Positions 34,397 to 43,816 of a stretch of 64,000 bases of DNA are shown piece after piece (position 1 is the stretch's first letter; each line of letters starts with the position of its first letter). The stretch lies in contig NZ_CP019650.1 of NCBI RefSeq assembly GCF_001999945.1, forward strand, positions 1,178,001 through 1,242,000, written 5' to 3'. The notes below the pieces were generated by a model. It was given only the letters and a program-made list of their open reading frames with translations, made no database searches and had not been told where the DNA came from. Position numbers and translations under genes: made by a program. The stretch comes from Microbulbifer agarilyticus (GTDB lineage: Bacteria; Pseudomonadota; Gammaproteobacteria; Pseudomonadales; Cellvibrionaceae).

Positions 34397-36226
34397 ATGA
34401 AGAATGAAAATGGGTGTGCATTTCCTGTAGGAAAAGCACGTAAAAGCATGCTTTTGGCCGCGCTGGCGCTGATGTCCAGTAGCGTCTTTGCGGTTGAACC
34501 ACTGTCTGTTAATGGTAACCAAGTATTGATTGGTGGCCAGCAAGGTAGTGTGGCAGGCAACAGTTTCTTCTGGAGTAACAATGGCTGGGGGGGCGAGAAG
34601 TTTTATAACCCAAGTACCGTCAGCTGGTTGAAGTCCGATTGGAAGTCCGGCGTGGTACGTGCTGCCATGGGCGTGGAAGATCCGGGCGGCTACTTTGATG
34701 ATCCTGCAGGGAACGAAGCTAAAGTTCGTGCCATTGTAGATGCAGCCATTGCCAACGACATGTACGTGATTATCGATTGGCACTCCCATTACGCGAATGA
34801 ACATGACTGGAGTCAGGCGGTCAATTTCTTCTCGCGCATGGCCGCCGATTATGGTCATACCAACAATGTTATTTACGAGATTTTTAACGAGCCGAAGCAG
34901 GTCTCTTGGTCCAGTGGCGTTAAGCCATACGCAGAATCCGTTATCTCATCAATCCGTTCAATTGACCCGGACAACCTGATTATTGTCGGCACCCCGAACT
35001 GGTCTCAAGACGTGGATGACGCTTCCTTTGACCCCATCCAGGGCCACGTCAACATTGCCTACGGCCTGCACTTCTACTCCGGTTCCCACGGCCAATGGTT
35101 ACGTGACAAGGCGCAGACCGCGTTGAATAACGGTATCGCGTTGTTTGTGACCGAGTGGGGCACCGTCAATGCCGATGGTAACGGCGGTGTTAACTACGGT
35201 GAGACCGATGCGTGGATGGAATTTCTTAAGAACAACAATATCAGTCATGCCAACTGGTCGATCAACGATAAGTCCGAAGGTGCCTCTGCACTGGTACCAG
35301 GTGCAAGTACCACTGGCAGCTGGGATTCCGCCCAGTTGACGGCATCGGGCAACAAGGTCCGCGACATTATTCTCAACTGGGGTGGCGCCGCAGGAGGCGG
35401 TGATGACTGCGATTCTGCAACTGCGGTGAATGTACCCGGACGCATCGAAGCCGAAGCGTTTTGTGGCGCCGATGGGATACAAACCGAAGCCACCAGCGAT
35501 ACCGGCGGGGGTGAAAACGTTGGCTATATCGATATCGACGATTGGATGGCCTATCGCATCAATGTTCCGGCGGCAGGTGATTACGAAATTTCTTATCGTG
35601 TAGCGGCCAATGGTGCAGGTGGTGTATTGCAGTTTGAAGGTAAAGGTGGTTCACCGGTATATGGTCAGCTTGACATACCCAACACCGGGGATTGGCAGTC
35701 TTGGACAACAATATCTCAAACTGTAAGTCTGCCGGCAGGTGATCAGCAGGTAGCGGTCGCCGCAGTAGGCCCAGGCTGGAATATCAACTGGCTGGATATT
35801 AAGTCTGTTGGCCCCAATCCAGACCCCGATCCAAAACCCGGTGAAACCATTCTCATCGAGGCGGAGAACTACAGCTTCATGGGTGGTGTGGAAGTGGAGT
35901 CCACCTCCGATGTAGGCGGTGGCCAGAATGTAGGCTATCTCGATGACGGTGACTGGATGGCATACCACGGTGTAAACGTACCGAGTGCTGGCAACTACCG
36001 CGTGGAGTTCCGGGTAGCCTCTCAGGGCGGCGGCCAGCTGAGCTTCGAACGAGCGGGCGGCAGTCCGGTATACGGCACCCTGAACGTGCCCGCCACCGGT
36101 GATTGGCAGAACTGGACCACGATAAGCATGGATGTTTATCTGGACGCAGGTTCTCAGGACTTTGGTATCGGCGTACCGACTGGTGGCTGGAACCTGAACT
36201 GGTTTAGTTTGACCAAGCTCGATTGA
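34397..36226 (+). CDS. Secreted GH5 endoglucanase with two CBM6 domains
   Basis: The 609-residue precursor has a signal peptide ending SSSVFA. The GH5 domain (about residues 35-330) carries the acid/base Glu at about 165 in VIYEIFNEPK and the nucleophile Glu at about 253 in LFVTEWGT; the layout fits the GH5_2 endo-beta-1,4-glucanase type. Two CBM6 modules follow, at about 350-470 (IEAEAFCGADGIQTEATSD, WNINWLDI) and 485-609 (IEAENYSFMGGVEVESTSD, WNLNWFSL), joined by a PNPDPDPKP linker. CBM6 binds beta-glucans or xylan. An in-frame ATG at 34376 exists, but the ATG at 34397 has GGAG upstream. A terminator follows. It shares its enzyme type with the gene at 43817. Confidence 0.9.
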   Translation: MKNENGCAFPVGKARKSMLLAALALMSSSVFAVEPLSVNGNQVLIGGQQGSVAGNSFFWSNNGWGGEKFYNPSTVSWLKSDWKSGVVRAAMGVEDPGGYFDDPAGNEAKVRAIVDAAIANDMYVIIDWHSHYANEHDWSQAVNFFSRMAADYGHTNNVIYEIFNEPKQVSWSSGVKPYAESVISSIRSIDPDNLIIVGTPNWSQDVDDASFDPIQGHVNIAYGLHFYSGSHGQWLRDKAQTALNNGIALFVTEWGTVNADGNGGVNYGETDAWMEFLKNNNISHANWSINDKSEGASALVPGASTTGSWDSAQLTASGNKVRDIILNWGGAAGGGDDCDSATAVNVPGRIEAEAFCGADGIQTEATSDTGGGENVGYIDIDDWMAYRINVPAAGDYEISYRVAANGAGGVLQFEGKGGSPVYGQLDIPNTGDWQSWTTISQTVSLPAGDQQVAVAAVGPGWNINWLDIKSVGPNPDPDPKPGETILIEAENYSFMGGVEVESTSDVGGGQNVGYLDDGDWMAYHGVNVPSAGNYRVEFRVASQGGGQLSFERAGGSPVYGTLNVPATGDWQNWTTISMDVYLDAGSQDFGIGVPTGGWNLNWFSLTKLD

Positions 36227-36291
36227 TTCTTGATTTTCTAGGCGGCTTAACGATTGCCGCTATAGGGGATCGCGGATATCCATACCATATG

Positions 36292-36317
36292 AAAAGCCCG
36301 CGCTAGCGCGGGCTTTT
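36292..36317 (+). terminator. Intrinsic terminator after the first GH5 gene
   Basis: AAAAGCCCGCGC-TA-GCGCGGGCTTTTT is a long GC-rich stem with a T run; A residues on the other side make it potentially bidirectional. Confidence 0.92.
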
Positions 36318-36524
36318 TGTACTTATACACCTGCCTGCACGTTATCGCTTTTGACTTTGTGCTTTCCTAAACTCAGTGGATAAGTCCAAATCTGCGCGTT
36401 CGGCTGGCGTCAGGTCATGCGAACCCGTACGAAATTAAGAAAACTCTCTTATTGATACGACGCTCCCCAAGAATCTCCGTATTTTTCACTCCCTCAATAA
36501 TGAACAAATTCGATGGTGAGAATA

Positions 36525-39368
36525 ATGAAGAAGAACGGAAGAGCATCGCTAACGGTGCTGACCCTGTCCGCGCTGGCATTTGCCAGCTTGTCACTGGCGG
36601 AGGAGGTTAGTGTCCTCACTACCCAAGGCGACCGAGGCAAACTGCTACATGAACAGGTTCTTGACCTCCCGTTTACCCAGCCCGCCGCCACAAACGGGTT
36701 TGCGATTGAAATTGACCCTTCGCAAACGTTTCAATCCGTAACTGGCCTCGGCTATGCACTCACGCAAGCCAGTGCAGCGGCCATCCTTTTGCTACCAGAA
36801 GCCGAACAGAATGCGTTTCTAAACGAGATGTTCCATCCGCAGGTGGGAAACAACGTTTCCATGGTGCGAATCAGCATCGGCGCATCCGATCTCTCTACAT
36901 CTCTGTACACCTATAGTGACGAAACCCGCAGCCAGGAAAACTTTATTCCGGATCCGGGTAAGACCTACTACATCGACATGCCCGCCCACGGCGTGCGCCT
37001 GGGTGCCAGTGGCTCTAACGAAGATCCTTACACAGCACCTGACTCACCGCACGGGCCGGACTTCGAGTGGAAATTTGTCCCTGCGGGCGATGGATTGTTC
37101 TTTATTGATCGCGCTGCCGGTGGCAGCGTGCCTCGGTTGCGCACCGACGATACCAATATGGCGGATATGCAGGAAACTTCCTCTGACGGCTGGTGGGAAA
37201 AATGGGAGCTGACACCCGGCGAAGGGCATGGCGCTTACTTCCTATCATTGCCGCTAAAAGGCTTCGGAAATCACGACCGGCTGCATATCGATGACAATCT
37301 TCTGGTTCGCATGGTAGATAACGACCAATCTGCCGGCACCTGGGAATCCTTTACCTTTACCGAAGTAGGCAGCGACCGCAGTTTCTCTATGCAGGGGCCT
37401 GACACGCTGACCTTGCTCCCTGTGCTAAAGAAAATCCTCGCCATAAATCCAGAGATCAAAGTCCTCGCCACGCCGTGGACTGCACCATTGTGGATGAAAA
37501 CCAACAATGACTGGGTCGGCGGGGCGCTCAAGTCCGAGCACTACGCCGATTTGGCTAACTATTTTGTGCAATATATTCAGGCCATGGCTGCTGAGGGTAT
37601 TACGATCTGGGGGATGACGCCGCAAAACGAGCCAGAAAACCCTTGGAATGAACCCAGTATGCTGATGAATGCCGAGCAGCAGTACGACCTGATAGAAAAC
37701 TATGTCGGCCCGGCATTGCAGCAAGCCGGTCTTGGACATATCAAATTACTCGGCTTTGATCACAATCTCGACCACCCGGAGTTTCCCATCCGCGTAGCCC
37801 AGAGCCAGTACATTGATGGTTCCGCGTTCCACCTGTACGCGGGTGAAATAAGTACCATGAGTGATGTTTATCACGCGAGTGGTAAAGACGTTTACTTTAC
37901 CGAGCAATGGACAGGCAGGCCCGAAGACGATACGCCCGCGGGATGGGCTGCGGCGTTTGATGGCGACCTCGCCTGGCATATGGAAACGGTGGTAATGGGT
38001 TCCCTACGGAACTATGCGCGCACAGTACTCGAATGGAACCTCGTAACCTCACCGCCTACCACCCCAACCGGTTGTACTGCGTGCCTGGGCGCGATCACCG
38101 TAGAAGAGGGTGGGCAGGGGCTTACGCGTCATGTGTCTTACTACATTATTTCGCAACTCTCCCGCTTTATGCAGCCTGGTGCGCGCCGAGTTGCGTCCAC
38201 AGACTTCTCTGAAAGCATCGTAAACGTTGCGCTGAAAAATCCAGATGGCACTTTGGTGGCTCTGGTGTACAACAAGTCGAATAGCGATCAGATGGTTTCG
38301 GTTGCATGGGAGGACTCGGCGTTCGAGCATACTATCGCTCCGCGTACCGCGGTAACCTTTCGCTGGCAGTCAGATGTGCCGGTGGCGGATGAGGACGGGG
38401 ACACCGTGCCGGACCGGCTCGACCAGTGCCCGGGCACTCCCACAGGTGTAGAAGTAGACAGCCTAGGCTGTCCCGTTCCCGGCGATGATGACGAAGATGG
38501 CGTGAGTAACGATGTCGATTTGTGTCCGCAAACACCGCTCGACGCACCGGTGGATGGTGACGGTTGTTCGCTGTTGGATGATGACAACGACGGGGTGCGC
38601 AACCCCTTCGACGCCTGTCCGCAGACCGTCGGCTCTGCAAAAAACAGTGGCTGCCCAATTGAAAGTGATTCCGTGCGTATTCAGGCAGAACACTGGCGCG
38701 AGGCCGGGGAGGTTCAAATTGAGCCAACGTCCGACATCGATGGTGGAGACAATGTGGGCTGGATTGACGCCGGAGATTGGATGACCTACAGCATCCACTT
38801 GCCAGCCAGCAATACAGGTCGCTATGAGGTGAGCTATCGTGTGGCGTCCGCGAGTAACGGCGGGGGTTTAACGCTGGAGCAACCCGGAGGCTCCGTGGAA
38901 TACGGAACCCTCAATTTCAGCGCTACGGGAGGCTGGCAGAATTGGGCCACCGTATCTCATACAGTTTCCCTACCGGCAAATACCTCAGAACTTGCGATTG
39001 CTGCCATAAGCGGCGGATGGAATATCAACTGGTTTGAAATTAAACCGGTTACAGATTCCAGTTGCAACAACGATCCAAGTTGTCTGGATGACGACAACGA
39101 TGGTGTTGTTAATGCAGCAGATCAGTGCACTGCAACGGCACCCGGTGTCACTGTCGACAGCAAAGGATGTACAGTGACTACCAACCAGTGTGATGGCATT
39201 ACCGCTTATCCGTACTGGCTTCACGCCGATTATGCGGGCGGTCCCAACACCCACCTTCTTGGCGGAGATCAAATGACCTATCAGGGAAATTTATATCAGG
39301 CGAACTGGTACACCAATAGCGAGCCTGGAAGTGATAACTCCTGGACACTGATTGGTAGCTGCCAGTAG
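36525..39368 (+). CDS. Secreted GH30 enzyme with an inserted domain, TSP3, CBM6 and CBM5/12
   Basis: The 947-residue precursor has a signal peptide ending SLSLA. The GH30 core has SVTGLGYALTQASAAAILLL, MVRISIGASDLSTSLYTYSD, the acid/base Glu at about 369 in TPQNEPEN and the nucleophile Glu at about 460 in VYFTEQWTG. Between the IGASD strand and the next barrel element lies an extra block of about 140 residues (139-282). C-terminal to the enzyme come Asp-rich TSP3-like calcium repeats (about 625-705), a CBM6, a second short TSP3 and a CBM5/12 ending [10 protein letters not shown]30 of this type hydrolyses beta-1,6- or beta-1,3-glucans or glucosylceramides; the substrate is unproven. GGTGAG precedes this ATG; a start four codons upstream is possible. 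Confidence 0.87.
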   Translation: MKKNGRASLTVLTLSALAFASLSLAEEVSVLTTQGDRGKLLHEQVLDLPFTQPAATNGFAIEIDPSQTFQSVTGLGYALTQASAAAILLLPEAEQNAFLNEMFHPQVGNNVSMVRISIGASDLSTSLYTYSDETRSQENFIPDPGKTYYIDMPAHGVRLGASGSNEDPYTAPDSPHGPDFEWKFVPAGDGLFFIDRAAGGSVPRLRTDDTNMADMQETSSDGWWEKWELTPGEGHGAYFLSLPLKGFGNHDRLHIDDNLLVRMVDNDQSAGTWESFTFTEVGSDRSFSMQGPDTLTLLPVLKKILAINPEIKVLATPWTAPLWMKTNNDWVGGALKSEHYADLANYFVQYIQAMAAEGITIWGMTPQNEPENPWNEPSMLMNAEQQYDLIENYVGPALQQAGLGHIKLLGFDHNLDHPEFPIRVAQSQYIDGSAFHLYAGEISTMSDVYHASGKDVYFTEQWTGRPEDDTPAGWAAAFDGDLAWHMETVVMGSLRNYARTVLEWNLVTSPPTTPTGCTACLGAITVEEGGQGLTRHVSYYIISQLSRFMQPGARRVASTDFSESIVNVALKNPDGTLVALVYNKSNSDQMVSVAWEDSAFEHTIAPRTAVTFRWQSDVPVADEDGDTVPDRLDQCPGTPTGVEVDSLGCPVPGDDDEDGVSNDVDLCPQTPLDAPVDGDGCSLLDDDNDGVRNPFDACPQTVGSAKNSGCPIESDSVRIQAEHWREAGEVQIEPTSDIDGGDNVGWIDAGDWMTYSIHLPASNTGRYEVSYRVASASNGGGLTLEQPGGSVEYGTLNFSATGGWQNWATVSHTVSLPANTSELAIAAISGGWNINWFEIKPVTDSSCNNDPSCLDDDNDGVVNAADQCTATAPGVTVDSKGCTVTTNQCDGITAYPYWLHADYAGGPNTHLLGGDQMTYQGNLYQANWYTNSEPGSDNSWTLIGSCQ

Positions 39369-39376
39369 ATAAAGAT

Positions 39377-39396
39377 GGGCCGCATAGCGGCCCTTC
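39377..39396 (+). terminator. Probable terminator after the GH30 gene
   Basis: GGGCCGC-ATA-GCGGCCC stem right after the stop codon. The following bases (TTCGTATTA) are only partly T-rich, so efficiency is uncertain. The GH5 gene at 43817 has a near-copy of this stem. Confidence 0.7.
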
Positions 39397-39529
39397 GTAT
39401 TACAGTACAGAAACCGGCACTTAAGGGCGTAGTGTCTGACCTCGGTGATTATTATCGGTCGAATTGTAGTTGTAGTGGGATGGGCTGGATTAATGGAATA
39501 GTATTCAGAGCATCGAATCTTCGCGGAAC

Positions 39530-41650
39530 TTAGGGTTGCAAAGCAGTTACTTTTAGTAAAATACCGGGATGGTCTGATGGGGCGGCGTCAATACTTTTTC
39601 CGCTGCCTTTAACGTCTCGTGCAAAGCCGCAGTCAATACCATCTCCATAAAGAAGCGACAAGTCTGTACTGGAAGCGAGTGCCTGGGTTGTCGCACTATC
39701 GCAGGCTGTATTGAAATCGCCCACCACCAGTAGCGGGATTCCGCGTAAGTGCGGAGAGGTTGCAGCGGCGGTGGTTTCTCGACTATTGGCGCGACGCACC
39801 CGTTCGCTTTCGTGATCCCAGTGTACGTCAATCAGGCCGAAACGATCGACACCACGTCGAACGACAACCAATTCACCTGTGCGTACTGCGTTTGGTCCAT
39901 CAGTCATATCAAAGCGTTCATTGTGCTCGAATTCCAGCCCCCTACAGCGGTTGGCAAAAACTTGATAGCGGCGCACCCAACAGTTTCCCAAAGCGCTGGC
40001 CAGAGCTTCTGCACGTCGGTAATCGGTGGGCAGGCCTTGAATCTGCCAATCTTCGACACCTTCCTGCACAGCCAGCAGATCTACATTGTGGTCGGTAACG
40101 AGCTGCGCATACCTGGTCGCGGCCGCCGGCATAGTGCCATGACCGTAAATATTCAGGGATAGAACCGCGAGGGGCTCGGCATCATTGCGTGATTTCTCAG
40201 GGTTTTGGTTATCGTGTACCTCTTTGGGTAACTCTTCAGGTAATTCGAATAATGAATTTTCCTCAAAGCGTGGGATGTGCCAGTAATCGCTTTTTGTATC
40301 TATCGAGCCTCCCAGTTCGTCTTTAACTACTCGATCTACGATACTCACGCCCACCCGCGCCATGTCAGAAAAGGTATCTTTACCGCTATTGGCAAACCCG
40401 CCACGGGTACGATGAATGTCGAATTCATCAGATAGTGGGCCAAACCACTCAGTGAGCTTTTCATGTCCGTAGATAAAACCCAGTAATCCGCCCCAGGTGG
40501 CGGCCGGGTTGTCGGAATCCCAACCCATTAACACCGCTAACTTTACGGTTTTTCGGTAGTCTCCTTCACCGTAGAACAGGCTGATTAAGCTTGCGCCGAA
40601 ATTGATGCCGGCGGCGAAGCAGCCGTTGCAATAGAGGTTACGTGTACTGAGGTCGTAACCAGCTTCGCCGTTGATTTGATATTTTTTATGCAGGCTATCG
40701 CGCACTGTTTCCCAGGGTACCTTTTGTTGGTACTGCTCTTGTACGAAGTCGTACATATCTGCATTGTAGCTTCCCGGCGGGAGCTGCTGGCGCGCACGTT
40801 CGGCGATGGCGAAGAGTTGTGGCTTAACCGGGCGCGTCGAATCGATGCCCGAAGCGAGAGCATGCATCACAACATAGAATTCGGCCGCCCAGGCGGCATT
40901 TTCACGTCCGGTGGTGCGGATGGGAAGGTGGGCCATGGCGAGGGCAATGTCCGGCCTTCCGGGCGCAAACAGGCCGAATATCTCCGTGGTCAGCTGCGCA
41001 TCAATCATGTCGAAGTGGGGGTTGTGGTTGGGTTCGCTGGTCTCCGGTGGCAGTAGAGATTGCTCACGCATTAAGTCGTGTGCCCGTTGGTTGGATACCC
41101 AGAGAAAGTTTTCCGCTTTCCCATCGGCAGTGGTGAAAGGGGTGTTTTCGTCCGAATAGATATGCGTGAGCCAGCCGTCGCGAATTTGCTCGGGGGTGAG
41201 CATTGTAGTCTGGTGTTGATCCAGTAGGTGCTGATATATGTATTCGATATCGGTGTCGTCATCCGCTCCCCACACTTCCCCAGGCCGGCGCAGAACCCAG
41301 TCGATGGTTGCGGACAAGTCACTGGGCACACCTTGCCCCCAAATACTGGGCTGATCTGGTTTTCCCCAGTCGTCCCGGGTGTAGAAGACACCGTGCGGGC
41401 CCGGGCCACCGATTTTGTCCATTTCAGTGACTAGCCCCGTCCAGTTGGCAAGACTTTGTCCCAACCAGAAGCCGCGTAGTTTGTTCTGGTACTGCGTACG
41501 CGTGAGCGGAAGAATCCCGTACGTGGTGACACTTATCGCCGGAGTAGCGGCGAAAGACGATGCTCCACTAAGGCTGCTGACCAAAACTAGAATTCCGGTC
41601 GTATAGGCTGTCGCTGCGCAGATTTTTTGGAAAAGTGGGTTTTGTGCCAT
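39530..41650 (-). CDS. Secreted ADP-ribosylglycohydrolase-like / EEP-domain fusion protein
   Basis: The 706-residue precursor has an N-terminal hydrophobic signal ending SSFAATP. Residues about 45-440 look like an ADP-ribosylglycohydrolase fold: YQNKLRGFWLGQSLANWTG, the metal motif ADDDTDIEY, and VLMGWDSDNPAATWGGLLGF. Residues about 490-705 look like an endonuclease/exonuclease/phosphatase domain: AVLSLNIYGHGTM, LAVQEG, VVGDFNTACD and the final SDHPGILL. I have not seen this combination described. Secretion and the glucanase neighbours suggest an N- or O-glycoside target rather than ADP-ribosyl protein, but this is inference. GGAG precedes the ATG at 41650; a TTG lies two codons upstream. The C-terminal domain is compact and may lack parts. 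Confidence 0.8.
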   Translation of the reverse strand: MAQNPLFQKICAATAYTTGILVLVSSLSGASSFAATPAISVTTYGILPLTRTQYQNKLRGFWLGQSLANWTGLVTEMDKIGGPGPHGVFYTRDDWGKPDQPSIWGQGVPSDLSATIDWVLRRPGEVWGADDDTDIEYIYQHLLDQHQTTMLTPEQIRDGWLTHIYSDENTPFTTADGKAENFLWVSNQRAHDLMREQSLLPPETSEPNHNPHFDMIDAQLTTEIFGLFAPGRPDIALAMAHLPIRTTGRENAAWAAEFYVVMHALASGIDSTRPVKPQLFAIAERARQQLPPGSYNADMYDFVQEQYQQKVPWETVRDSLHKKYQINGEAGYDLSTRNLYCNGCFAAGINFGASLISLFYGEGDYRKTVKLAVLMGWDSDNPAATWGGLLGFIYGHEKLTEWFGPLSDEFDIHRTRGGFANSGKDTFSDMARVGVSIVDRVVKDELGGSIDTKSDYWHIPRFEENSLFELPEELPKEVHDNQNPEKSRNDAEPLAVLSLNIYGHGTMPAAATRYAQLVTDHNVDLLAVQEGVEDWQIQGLPTDYRRAEALASALGNCWVRRYQVFANRCRGLEFEHNERFDMTDGPNAVRTGELVVVRRGVDRFGLIDVHWDHESERVRRANSRETTAAATSPHLRGIPLLVVGDFNTACDSATTQALASSTDLSLLYGDGIDCGFARDVKGSGKSIDAAPSDHPGILLKVTALQP

Positions 41651-41692
41651 TGCCAAACTCCATAAGGCTTTAGATCTTTGAATGCCTTTTAA

Positions 41693-41716
41693 TTCCCGGG
41701 CGTGGATGCCCGGGAA
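41693..41716. other. Perfect hairpin between the amidohydrolase and the fusion gene
   Basis: TTCCCGGGC-GTGGAT-GCCCGGGAA forms a 9-bp stem in the 81-bp gap between two leftward genes. There is no T run on the leftward strand, so it may be a weak terminator, a processing stem or a partial read-through point. Confidence 0.65.
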
Positions 41717-41731
41717 AAGAGTTTATTTAGT

Positions 41732-43384
41732 TCAATCGGCTTTCGTGTAAACGCGCTCGCCTTCAACCCAGGTTTCGGCAACTTCTACCTGCCAAATATC
41801 TTCCGGGGCAATCGCAAATATATTTTTCTCCAGTAGGATAAAGTCCGCGAACTTCCCCGGTTCCAGATTGCCGATCAGGTTTTCCTGGTGGCTTGCATAG
41901 GCTGCATCCAGGGTGAATGCCCGTAACGCTTCAGTGAGTGTCATGGCTTGCTCTGGCCGCCAACCGCCTTGCGGCGTATCGGCACGATCTTGCCGGGTAA
42001 CCGCGGCATGGAGCCCAAACAACGGGTTGGCGGGCTCCACCGGGAAGTCGGACCCTCCCGCGATCTTGGTGCCTTGTTCTAGAAAGGTGCGCCATGCGTA
42101 GGCGCCTTCGAGGCGTTCTTCACCCAGTCGGTCACCAGCCATGTTTTTGTCGCTGGTAGCGTGGGTGGGCTGCATTGAGGCGATCAGGCCGAGCGATGGG
42201 AATCGTGGTATATCGTTTTTCAGCATGACCTGAGCATGCTCAACCCTGTGGCGGTACGGTTTCTGGTTGTTGTCTTTGTGCAGGGTGTACAAATGGTTGA
42301 GTACAATGTGATTGGCACGATCGCCAATGGCATGTACGTTGACCTGGAAGTCGTGCTCGGTTGCAAGCCGTAGTAGCGAGAGGATTTTATCTTCCGGGTG
42401 GAGCAGGAGGCCGCGTTCATCGGGCTTGTCCTGATACGGGGCGAGTAGCGCTGCGCCATGGCTGCCAAGTGCTCCGTCGGCCGAGAGTTTGATGCTGCGC
42501 ACGTAGAGTCGCTGGTCGGGCGCGCCGATGGAGCCGGCTTTGAGGAGTGTTGTGAGGTTTTCATCCTCGATGGCAATCATTGGGTAAATGCGCAGTGGAA
42601 TGGCACCCTCGGCGGCGAGTTCACGGTAGGCCTGCAGGGTATTACTGTCCACCCCGGCGTCGTGAATACCGGTCAGGCCCAGTGACAGGGCGCTTTTGAA
42701 TGCGGCCTTTAACGAGGCTTTATCCTGTTGCAGCCCCGCTTGAGGAATGGCGCGCTCCAGTAGCAGCATGGCATTGTCTATCAGGATCCCGCTCGGCTCA
42801 CCCAATCGGTCTTTGATGATCTCACCACCCTCCGGATTTTCCGTTTCTCGGTCGATGCCGGCGAGCCGCAAGGCGGCAGAGTTGGCCCAACCTGCGTGAC
42901 CATCAACCCGGCGTAGCCAGACGGGATTGGGGATGTCGAGCTTGTCGAGTGCAGACTTTGTGGGGAATCGCTTGCCAGACCAGAGTACTTGGTTCCAGCC
43001 GCGCCCCAAAATCCATTCGTTCGCAGCTTTATCTTTGGCAAATGTTCTTGTGGCGCCGAGGGTTTCTTCCAGGGAAAGATCCCTTACATCTAATTCCTGC
43101 CTTAGTCGTCCGAGTGCGAGGACGTGACCATGTGCATCTATTAGCCCAGGCAATAGTGTCCTGCCTCCAGCATCCCGTGCGTTTGATCCGGGGAATTTTT
43201 CCTTCAAATCTGCCAGTTTGCCGGTTGCCAAGATCTTGCCATCGTCAAAGATCAGCGCCTCAAATGACTCAAGGCCATCAGATGTCGTGTGATAGCCAGC
43301 AATATTGTGGATAAGCGTAGCGGCCTGGATGTTGCTACATGCCAGAGCAAGAATGGCTATGAGGAGCGTGCGGGTGAAGTGCAT
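41732..43384 (-). CDS. Exported YtcJ-type metal-dependent amidohydrolase
   Basis: The 550-residue precursor begins MHFTRTLLIAILALACSNIQ; either a lipobox (LALAC) or cleavage after IQA is possible. The amidohydrolase-3 fold is shown by LLPGLIDAHGHVLALG (metal His pair), the YtcJ segment GRGWNQVLWSGKRFPTKSAL, His in NVHAIGDRAN and HRVEHAQV, and Asp in IAGGSDFPVEPANPLFGLHA. The family hydrolyses C-N bonds of unidentified small amides. It lies 81 bp upstream of the fusion gene and may be co-transcribed with it. The link to glucan use is by position only. Confidence 0.88.
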   Translation of the reverse strand: MHFTRTLLIAILALACSNIQAATLIHNIAGYHTTSDGLESFEALIFDDGKILATGKLADLKEKFPGSNARDAGGRTLLPGLIDAHGHVLALGRLRQELDVRDLSLEETLGATRTFAKDKAANEWILGRGWNQVLWSGKRFPTKSALDKLDIPNPVWLRRVDGHAGWANSAALRLAGIDRETENPEGGEIIKDRLGEPSGILIDNAMLLLERAIPQAGLQQDKASLKAAFKSALSLGLTGIHDAGVDSNTLQAYRELAAEGAIPLRIYPMIAIEDENLTTLLKAGSIGAPDQRLYVRSIKLSADGALGSHGAALLAPYQDKPDERGLLLHPEDKILSLLRLATEHDFQVNVHAIGDRANHIVLNHLYTLHKDNNQKPYRHRVEHAQVMLKNDIPRFPSLGLIASMQPTHATSDKNMAGDRLGEERLEGAYAWRTFLEQGTKIAGGSDFPVEPANPLFGLHAAVTRQDRADTPQGGWRPEQAMTLTEALRAFTLDAAYASHQENLIGNLEPGKFADFILLEKNIFAIAPEDIWQVEVAETWVEGERVYTKAD

Positions 43385-43816
43385 CGGGAGTCCACCTGTA
43401 TTTGATTATTATGTATTTGCTACCTTTATACGTCTTTTTGCAGCCTTGTGGAATGACATTGTAGTGGGATGACATCTGACACAGGTTATCTGAGGATAGG
43501 GGCGGCTGACTATAGTTACGCGGTGTTTAGGACGAGGAGAGAGCACCTGGAACTCCTTCTTCTCTGTTACCACTGGCGAGTTTTTCGCTAAAAAATTTTA
43601 TCTATGTATTAATCCGCTTTATCGATTTTTTTTATTTCTTTTCTTTTGGTCGTGTATAGAGACAAAAAGTCTTTTTCCGTACTGACTCCTTTTCGATATG
43701 GTTCTTGTGTACCAGTTTTCGTCCCAGGTTCGTTTAATACTGGTTTTGGTACGACTTTTGGTTTCTTCGTCTCTAGATTTTGCTCTCCCAACAATAACTC
43801 TTAGATGGTGAGAATA
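43385..43816. other. Divergent promoter region with a direct repeat
   Basis: About 432 bp between the leftward amidohydrolase and rightward GH5 gene. GGAATGACAT at 43450-43459 is repeated as GGGATGACAT at 43466-43475, 16 bp apart, which puts both on nearly the same helix face region for a tandem-binding regulator. Near the GH5 gene, GTACCAGT and ACTGGTTTTGGTAC (about 43710-43750) form an imperfect inverted pair. The last bases before the start (GGTGAGAATA) repeat those before the GH30 gene. Confidence 0.45.
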
